Translations under genes and position numbers: made by a program
Shown here: piece after piece, positions 58,905 through 64,000 of the stretch
How the letters are laid out: each line of letters starts with the position of its first letter
Numbering within the stretch: the stretch's first letter is position 1
Notes under the pieces: generated by a model
Database searches by the model: none
What the model was told of the DNA's origin: nothing
The model's input: the letters and a program-made list of their open reading frames with translations, nothing else
Source: Rhizoclosmatium globosum
Lineage: Eukaryota; Chytridiomycota; Chytridiomycetes; Chytridiales; Chytriomycetaceae
Assembly: GCA_002104985.1 (NCBI GenBank)
Contig: MCGO01000030.1
Span: 407,404-471,403, forward strand
Direction: 5' to 3'
Length of the DNA stretch: 64,000 nucleotides

Positions 58905-59541
58905 TTCTTACCATGTGCAGAGATATTGTGAAGGGGAACCAGGCAGCAACACATAAAGTCTCCGCAGTACAGTACGGGAAGAGTGCCATCCTCAGTTGGA
59001 CAAGTTGAGAAGAACACCGCCTCTACCTTCTCTACATGCTATCAGCAAACCCTTCCAATGCATGCACAGTGCAGCCTTGGATGAGTTCAGAGAAGGCTCC
59101 CTATGTACAGTACAGGAAGAGAGCCATCCTCAGTTGGACAACAAGCAGGAAGGCAAAGACGTTGCCATCCACTCAAGGGACAAAGTAAGGGGACACTGCC
59201 TACAGGAACCAGAGAACTCTCGACACCGTAACGGGTGAAGTAAAGGGACCCCAAACTGAGATCCCAGAGTCCACCAGTATCTTGTTGCAATGCCCAGAGC
59301 CCAGGAGATCAAGACTAAGAGCCTGAAACAAAGAGGAACCAGGCAGCAAGACACACGCAGTCTCCGCAGTTTCTCTGTTTGACAACCAAGAGCAGCGCCA
59401 CTCAGTGTCAAAACAGATACTCCTGCAGAGACATTGTGAAGGGGAAGCAGGCAGCACAACACACACGTAGTCTCCGCAGTTTCTCTGTTTGACAACCAAG
59501 AGCAGCGCCACTCAGTGTCAAAACAGATACTTGTGCAGAGA
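58905..59541 (+). repeat. duplicated modules including a 110-bp direct repeat
   Basis: A block holding tctccgcagtttctctgttt occurs at 59361 and 59471, period 110 bp, with near identity from about 59332 to 59541. Degenerate pieces of the same module lie at 58915-58975 (gcagagatattgtgaagggg). A second module (gccatcctcagttggacaa) recurs at 58988 and 59122. No coding function is supported. Confidence 0.75.
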
Positions 59542-60114
59542 TTTACGGGTGGAAGATGATTGAGAGAGGTAAAGAAGAGTGCAGCGTAAACCCTTCTGCA
59601 GGCCATCACCGATAGTGATGTACAGGTGGAAGATGATTGAAAGAGGAGAGAAGGAGAGAGAGAGGAAACCTTTGAGGCAACGTGGTAGCTTTGTTGTGGT
59701 GGGTGTGGTGGTTGTTTTTTGGTGAGAAAGTGAAGAGTGAAAAAGTGAAAAATGTATTCTGAATTTACAAGTCTTCTTTCCCTTTTTTTACTACACCCAA
59801 AAAGCAAATTCCAACCATTGAATGAGTGTTCTATCATAATTCAATTCGAATTCCAATTTTAATCTCGACCAAATGACTATATCATTTCTATTGAACCACT
59901 TAGGAGATTGGACAACTGAAACGTGAATGTTGATCTGGTTGTTATATTGGTTGACGACTTATAGAGTTAGTGTAGTAGTGATGTGGGTTTACTGAACCTC
60001 GAGGTATGAAACAGATCGTCAATGGACAGAATAAATTGGAAAGAGTGATTAATACGATATATAGAGTTTATTTGTATTGTTTACCTTGAATTGCGACAAT
60101 GTCCAAGCTGTTTT
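59542..60114. other. non-coding AT-rich stretch
   Basis: Contains a duplicated ggtggaagatgattga (59551 and 59625). Nothing else is recognised. Confidence 0.4.
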
Positions 60115-60860
60115 CTACTTCGGGCTTGAGTCTGTCCAACTTAAGGCTCAAGTATTTGCTCACCCATGGTCGGTTGTGGATGGTTAGAATGGGGTGCATG
60201 ATCAAAATCATATAAATTCGCTTTTTTGGTTTTGTTGGTTATGTTGGTAAACCCGCTGCCTTAATGTTGACTTCAGGCTCAAGTCCACTCGCTTCAGGCT
60301 CAAGTTCCTCCACGAACAAAACAATGACGTCGAACATAAAAAGCATGATAGATCGTAAAATATGATGCGATTAACGGAGGTATATGTTTAATTTTAGTTG
60401 GTGTACCAAAATAGTAAACTTGGGCCTCAAGTCAGCCAAGTTGAGCCCAAAGTCAAGGATCACTTTAACCACCAAATTATTATACCAGAATCTTATTTAC
60501 TCGATATTCCGACTCATGTTCAGGCTTTGTCTTTGATTTTACATGCTTTTTTGGTCCCACTTGAGTTGAGCCCTAAGTCACGGACTTGATGCCTAAGTAT
60601 GATGCTATCCTGAAATACTGAAATAGCAAATAAAAACGTGTTTATCATACACATTGAACGTAAAAATCGTTGTTTGGGACCACATCCAACTTCAGCCTTT
60701 AGTCAGCAACTTACGCCTCAAGTACCATAACACTGTCCGCGGTGTCATAGCCATCTCCATTTCACTGTAGATACTTTTTTAACTCGGTTATTACGATTAC
60801 TGTGTTTGATATCTGTATTTTGCAGTTTTTGGACTTGAGCCAGAACTCGACTCAGGGTTC
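60115..60860 (+). repeat. degenerate ~140-bp tandem repeat
   Basis: A motif like ACTT(x)AGCCT(x)AAGTC, usually as two facing halves, appears near 60126, 60276, 60419, 60560, 60695 and 60833, spaced 135-150 bases. The sequence between is AT-rich and diverged. The regular spacing suggests about five old tandem units. Confidence 0.55.
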
Positions 60861-60905
60861 TATACTTTGGATTAGGGTGATTAGGATGAGTCACCTTCAT
60901 CCTGC
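60854..60905 (+). repeat. shared flank of minisatellite arrays, copy 2
   Basis: Near-identical to 57895-57946 (ttggattagggtgattagga, then tgagtcacctt). Confidence 0.85.
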
Positions 60906-61050
60906 AGGACGCTGACCTTGCAGGACCGTAACCTACAGGACGCTGACCTTGCAGGACCGTAACCTACAGGACGCTGACCTTGCAGGACCGTAACCTACAG
61001 GACGCTGACCTTGCAGGACCGTAACCCACAGGACGCTAACGTTGTGTGCA
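60906..61050 (-). repeat. minisatellite array 2, inverted orientation
   Basis: Four to five units of about 31 bases (aggacgctgaccttgcagg plus accgtaacctac). Read on the minus strand they contain the same CGTCCT core and GGTTAC spacer as arrays 1 and 3, so the array is inverted relative to them while its left flank is not. Confidence 0.85.
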
Positions 61051-61070
61051 GGGGACGCTACCCTCTAGTC

Positions 61071-61124
61071 GGTTTGATCCCACCACCTCGCGAGCGGAAG
61101 CAGTGTTACATACCAACTAAGCCA
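61071..61124 (-). other. tRNA-like pol III A and B boxes (possible SINE head)
   Basis: On the minus strand, TGGCTTAGTTGG (61113-61124) matches the tRNA A-box consensus TRGCNNAGYNGG exactly. GGATCAAACC (61071-61080) fits the B-box GWTCRANNC, 32 bases further on. The flanks do not form a 7-bp acceptor stem, and the D and T arms pair poorly, so it is not a working tRNA. Transcription from it would run straight into array 2. Confidence 0.45.
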
Positions 61125-61310
61125 AAAATGTTTAATCTGAGGGATGGAAATCTACATGTGATGGCACATAGGCACAGGAGGTGACACTTTAACAGGATGA
61201 TATTTCAGTCACACTCTATGTATGGTGGTTAATTCAGAGAGTAAATTCAGAGAATATCAGTATGTTTATTTAATATGCCATTGAATATGCCCACTTTCAG
61301 CAACATTACT

Positions 61311-61616
61311 TCACTGTTGAACTGTATACTCAATTTTGGCTCTTGTACTTGAGTGCCTTCTCTTTGATCCACTTTGAGAAGCATCTTCAATTGTTCCCTG
61401 CAGAACTTGCATTTGCCTGAGTTGATCCAATGAGGCAGTGACTTGCTTCAATTTTTGCTCCAGCTCAGAGTTGCCATGATTCACTGTGCCTATTTCCTCA
61501 TTAAGGTCATGAATCTGCTCTGATTGCTCCTTCACAATGGCCTCCAGATGCTTAATGAAACGCAGGGCAGCCTGATAGCCATCCATCAATGTGTCTCTAT
61601 CAATTTCAATGATCAT
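61311..61616 (-). CDS. short coiled-coil protein, unknown
   Basis: A 101-residue frame with strong heptad pattern (LRFIKHLEAIVKEQSEQIHD, then LEQKLKQVTASLDQLRQMQ) and a basic Ser/Arg tail. It may be a gene of its own or an exon captured between minisatellite arrays; array 3 begins only about 30 bases before its start. No family is recognised. Confidence 0.4.
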   Translation of the reverse strand: MIIEIDRDTLMDGYQAALRFIKHLEAIVKEQSEQIHDLNEEIGTVNHGNSELEQKLKQVTASLDQLRQMQVLQGTIEDASQSGSKRRHSSTRAKIEYTVQQ

Positions 61617-61648
61617 TTTGGTGATTAAAAAAGTCTTTCCTCCCTCCT

Positions 61649-62518
61649 GTGTTACCGTCCTCCAACAGCGTCCTCCAGGTTACCGTCCTCCAACAGCGTC
61701 CTGTGTTACCGTCCTCTTACAGCGTCCTCCAACAGCGTCCTGTGTTACCGTCCTCCAACAGCGTCCTCCAGGTTACCGTCCTCCAACAGCGTCCTGTGTT
61801 ACCGTCCTCCTACAGCGTCCTCCAACAGCGTCCTGTGTTACCGTCCTCCAACAGCGTCCTCCAGGTTACCGTCCTCCAACAGCGTCCTGTGTTACCGTCC
61901 TCCTACAGCGTCCTGTGTTACCGTCCTCCAACAGCGTCCTCCAGGTTACCGTCCTCCAACAGCATCCTCCAACAGCATCCTCCAACAGCGTCCTCCAGGT
62001 TACCGTCCTCCTACAGCGTCCTGTGTTACCGTCCTCCTACAGCGTCCTCCAACAGCGTCCTGTGTTACCGTCCTCCAACAGCGTCCTCCAGGTTACCGTC
62101 CTCCAACAGCGTCCTGTGTTACTGTCCTCCTACAGCCTCATCCAACAGCGTCCTCCAGGTTACCGTCCTCCAACAGCGTCCTCCAACAGCGTCCTCCAAC
62201 AGCGTCCTCCAGGTTACCGTCCTCCAACAGCGTCCTGTGTTACCGTCCTCCTACAGCCCTAACAGGCCGTACCTCTCCAACAGCGTCCTCCAGGTTACCG
62301 TCCTCCAACAGCGTCCTGTGTTACTGTCCTCCTACAGCCTCATCCAACAGCGTCCTCCAGGTTACCGTCCTCCAACAGCGTCCTCCAACAGCGTCCTCCA
62401 ACAGCGTCCTCCAGGTTACCGTCCTCCAACAGCGTCCTGTGTTACCGTCCTCCTACAGCGTCCTCCAACAGCGTCCTGTGTTACCGTCCTCCAACAGCGT
62501 CCTCCAGGTTACTGTCCT
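61649..62518 (+). repeat. minisatellite array 3 (CGTCCT core), the largest
   Basis: About 870 bases of CGTCCT followed by 7- to 9-base spacers: ccaacag, gtgttac, ccaggttac and cctacag in variable order. It is stop-free in more than one frame only because of its composition; it is not a gene. Confidence 0.92.
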
Positions 62519-62765
62519 CTGATTCTGATTGCAGTCTGCAAAAAAGTTCTGCAATATTGTTTTGAATTTTTCTGCAACATGAGGAAAGGTTATCAAAAGT
62601 GTATTCTATTTCTGAAACTAAAACACTGATACAAATTAAAGCAACACAAATAAACTATACAACTACATTCTGTTTTGCGGACGGAAGATAAATTAACCAT
62701 TAGTTTTGGCATTATATGGTATTCCTCTTCCATCAATATGATACATTCGCAGGAATTGCATTCTT
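62519..62765 (+). repeat. 247-bp direct repeat, copy 2
   Basis: Matches 58357-58603. Here it carries the true 3' end of the gene on the minus strand. Confidence 0.85.
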
Positions 62766-63937
62766 CTTTCACCAGGCAAATTAAGATTAGAACATGCCCA
62801 AACTGCATGATTGGGATCAAGGTCACCACATGGCAACACCTCAAATCTTTTCCTTGCTTCAGCAACAAGCTTATTCTTCAATGTCTCCTTGGCTGAATTG
62901 GCCTCATTTCTGCTACCATAAATAATGATAGATTGAAAAGAACGTAGTTGTTCCAGGAGTAATCCGAAGTACTTTGAATAACGTCCCAGTCTTGTTGATC
63001 TATTTGGTGGGGACTGAAAAAAGGAAGCCACTTCTTGTTCATCAAAATTGATAAATCTTGCCAACTTGTCGTCATAACATTTTACCCGATTTCCAAATAT
63101 TCCCTTTACCAGGTGATAGGGGTAAGCATTTTTGTTGTCAACAATCAGTCTCAGAGCATCAACAGTCAGCATCTTCCGACTCTTTACTTGCTGCATATTT
63201 TCAGGAAACCGAATCATATTTTCAGGCAAATCTTCTATAAGACCATCAAAAAGCATGTCTATCATTTGAGTAACTAGTTCATCAACAGTCTGAGCATTTG
63301 GTGTTACAAGAATGTCTGTGACCCTTGGCTGAGATTGTATTGTTCTGACAATATCCATAATATGTGCCACCCTATCAGGGGCAAATGACTGATGCAACAC
63401 AGATTCAGGATTATTCTTTCCTTTGCTTTTCTTTTTCTTGGAATACTTGACAAGAGCGGCCTTGTCAACAAACTTGGGAACCAAACTCTTTGGCAATGGA
63501 TCTCTGAATTCATCATTCAGAGACTGTGGATTAGCCAAAATCTGAAGCAGGGGAAAGACTTGATATGGTACACTCCCGAAAGCATGGACTTGTTGAGTAA
63601 AGTAATGGAGAGTGAACAAGTCAAAGTTGGGTGTGTAATAACCTCTTGGCTTTGAAACCAAACAAAGAAACTCTTTTTGGATGTAATTTGCTAATTCCAT
63701 CCAGTATGGCTTTAGTCTAGAATGGCGGGACTGCAAGGCATAAGCAACGTCAGCCAAACTCAAAAGTGCTTGCGATCGAATGTCAATGTACTGAATCAAG
63801 TCCTTTGTTCTTTCAACAATCAAAAGTGTAGATCTTGCAAGCCGATCAAACTGTTGGACCTTATTTTTAAAGTCCTGCAGGAATGCCGCAACAGCCCCTT
63901 CTTCACCTCTGACTTCACATCGCATCCCAAAACACAT
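62693..63937 (-). CDS. hypothetical protein, 414 residues, N-terminus uncertain
   Basis: A long intact frame with mixed helix/strand composition (FLQDFKNKVQQFDRLARSTL; HAFGSVPYQVFPLLQILANP; MLTVDALRLIVDNKNAYPYH), a Lys-rich loop (KKKKSKGKNN) and a C-terminal half with FRSFQSII-like and FGLLLEQLRSF segments. No domain is recognised. The frame stays open above the ATG at 63937 up to a TAA near 63982, so a spliced upstream exon beyond the window is possible. A piece of its 3' end is duplicated at 58535-58603, next to another array, so it may belong to a repeated or mobile gene family. Confidence 0.6.
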   Translation of the reverse strand: MCFGMRCEVRGEEGAVAAFLQDFKNKVQQFDRLARSTLLIVERTKDLIQYIDIRSQALLSLADVAYALQSRHSRLKPYWMELANYIQKEFLCLVSKPRGYYTPNFDLFTLHYFTQQVHAFGSVPYQVFPLLQILANPQSLNDEFRDPLPKSLVPKFVDKAALVKYSKKKKSKGKNNPESVLHQSFAPDRVAHIMDIVRTIQSQPRVTDILVTPNAQTVDELVTQMIDMLFDGLIEDLPENMIRFPENMQQVKSRKMLTVDALRLIVDNKNAYPYHLVKGIFGNRVKCYDDKLARFINFDEQEVASFFQSPPNRSTRLGRYSKYFGLLLEQLRSFQSIIIYGSRNEANSAKETLKNKLVAEARKRFEVLPCGDLDPNHAVWACSNLNLPGERRMQFLRMYHIDGRGIPYNAKTNG

Positions 63938-64000
63938 ATCAACTGCCTTACGCAGATGGTTCTGGAAAGCTACAACTTTTTACGAAGAGAATCAGAAGCT

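Noticed and set aside
61055..61131. Possible tRNA gene
   Set aside because: A and B boxes are present but no acceptor stem forms and D/T arms pair poorly; kept only as tRNA-like.
57895..62518. CRISPR-like array
   Set aside because: Units of 13-15 bases without unique 25-40-base spacers, no cas genes, and a eukaryotic genome; these are minisatellites.
61591..62629. Two long overlapping stop-free frames (223 and 326 codons) with repetitive Ser/Pro/Gln/Val sequence
   Set aside because: They are translations of minisatellite array 3 in different frames; stop-free status follows from unit composition.

Overview
The window looks like nuclear DNA of an early-diverging fungus, most likely a chytrid. 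Almost every gene carries short GT-AG introns (about 32-110 nt, often with a CTAAC/CTAAT-like branch site). The gene content is fungal: SREBP-type bHLH factor, Zn2Cys6 factors with a fungal-specific regulatory domain, Atg13, a GPI-type cell-surface LRR protein, and a KDZ DNA transposon. No tRNA, rRNA or CRISPR array was found. Species assignment is inference.

Layout. 0-9 kb: a GT31-like glycosyltransferase copy cut by the left edge, an unlisted four-exon metallothionein, an unknown protein, a GDSL hydrolase, a tyrosine phosphatase, a GNAT acetyltransferase, a NEPRO/Rmp1-like protein and a full GT31-like gene. 11.1-17.6 kb: a complete KDZ transposon with ~101-bp terminal inverted repeats and an exact 8-bp target duplication, carrying a transposase (+) and a second gene (-). 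It sits between GT31-like copies. 17.7-20.3 kb: a further GT31-like gene with an internal in-frame duplication. 20.7-28 kb: an SREBP-like factor and two tandem paralogues with double Zn2Cys6 clusters. 28.5-34.9 kb: a four-activity RNA-repair protein ('Swiss Army Knife' type), a small unknown protein, a HAD phosphatase and cytochrome c1. 35-44 kb: an exon-per-repeat LRR protein, an NnrU-like membrane protein and an OSCA/CSC1-type channel fused to a PX domain. 44-52 kb: a small membrane protein, an MFS transporter, an unknown protein with LFG-like motifs, ATG13 and prefoldin subunit 4. 52.3-57.6 kb: a TIR-NACHT-WD40 NLR-like receptor with a candidate N-myristoylation start. 57.6-64 kb: repeat-rich DNA with three CGTCCT-core minisatellite arrays, a 247-bp direct repeat, a ~140-bp degenerate tandem repeat, a coiled-coil ORF and an unknown protein.

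How it fits together. Most genes are unrelated housekeeping or surface genes without operon logic. Local gene families (GT31-like, double-zinc factors) have grown by tandem duplication. The right end is dominated by the NLR gene and unstable repeats, a setting common for rapidly evolving recognition genes.

Caution. Many conserved genes are broken by single-base frame slips, most at short homopolymers and most needing one added base. I read these mainly as assembly errors rather than mass pseudogenisation, so exon joins in the affected genes are approximate.
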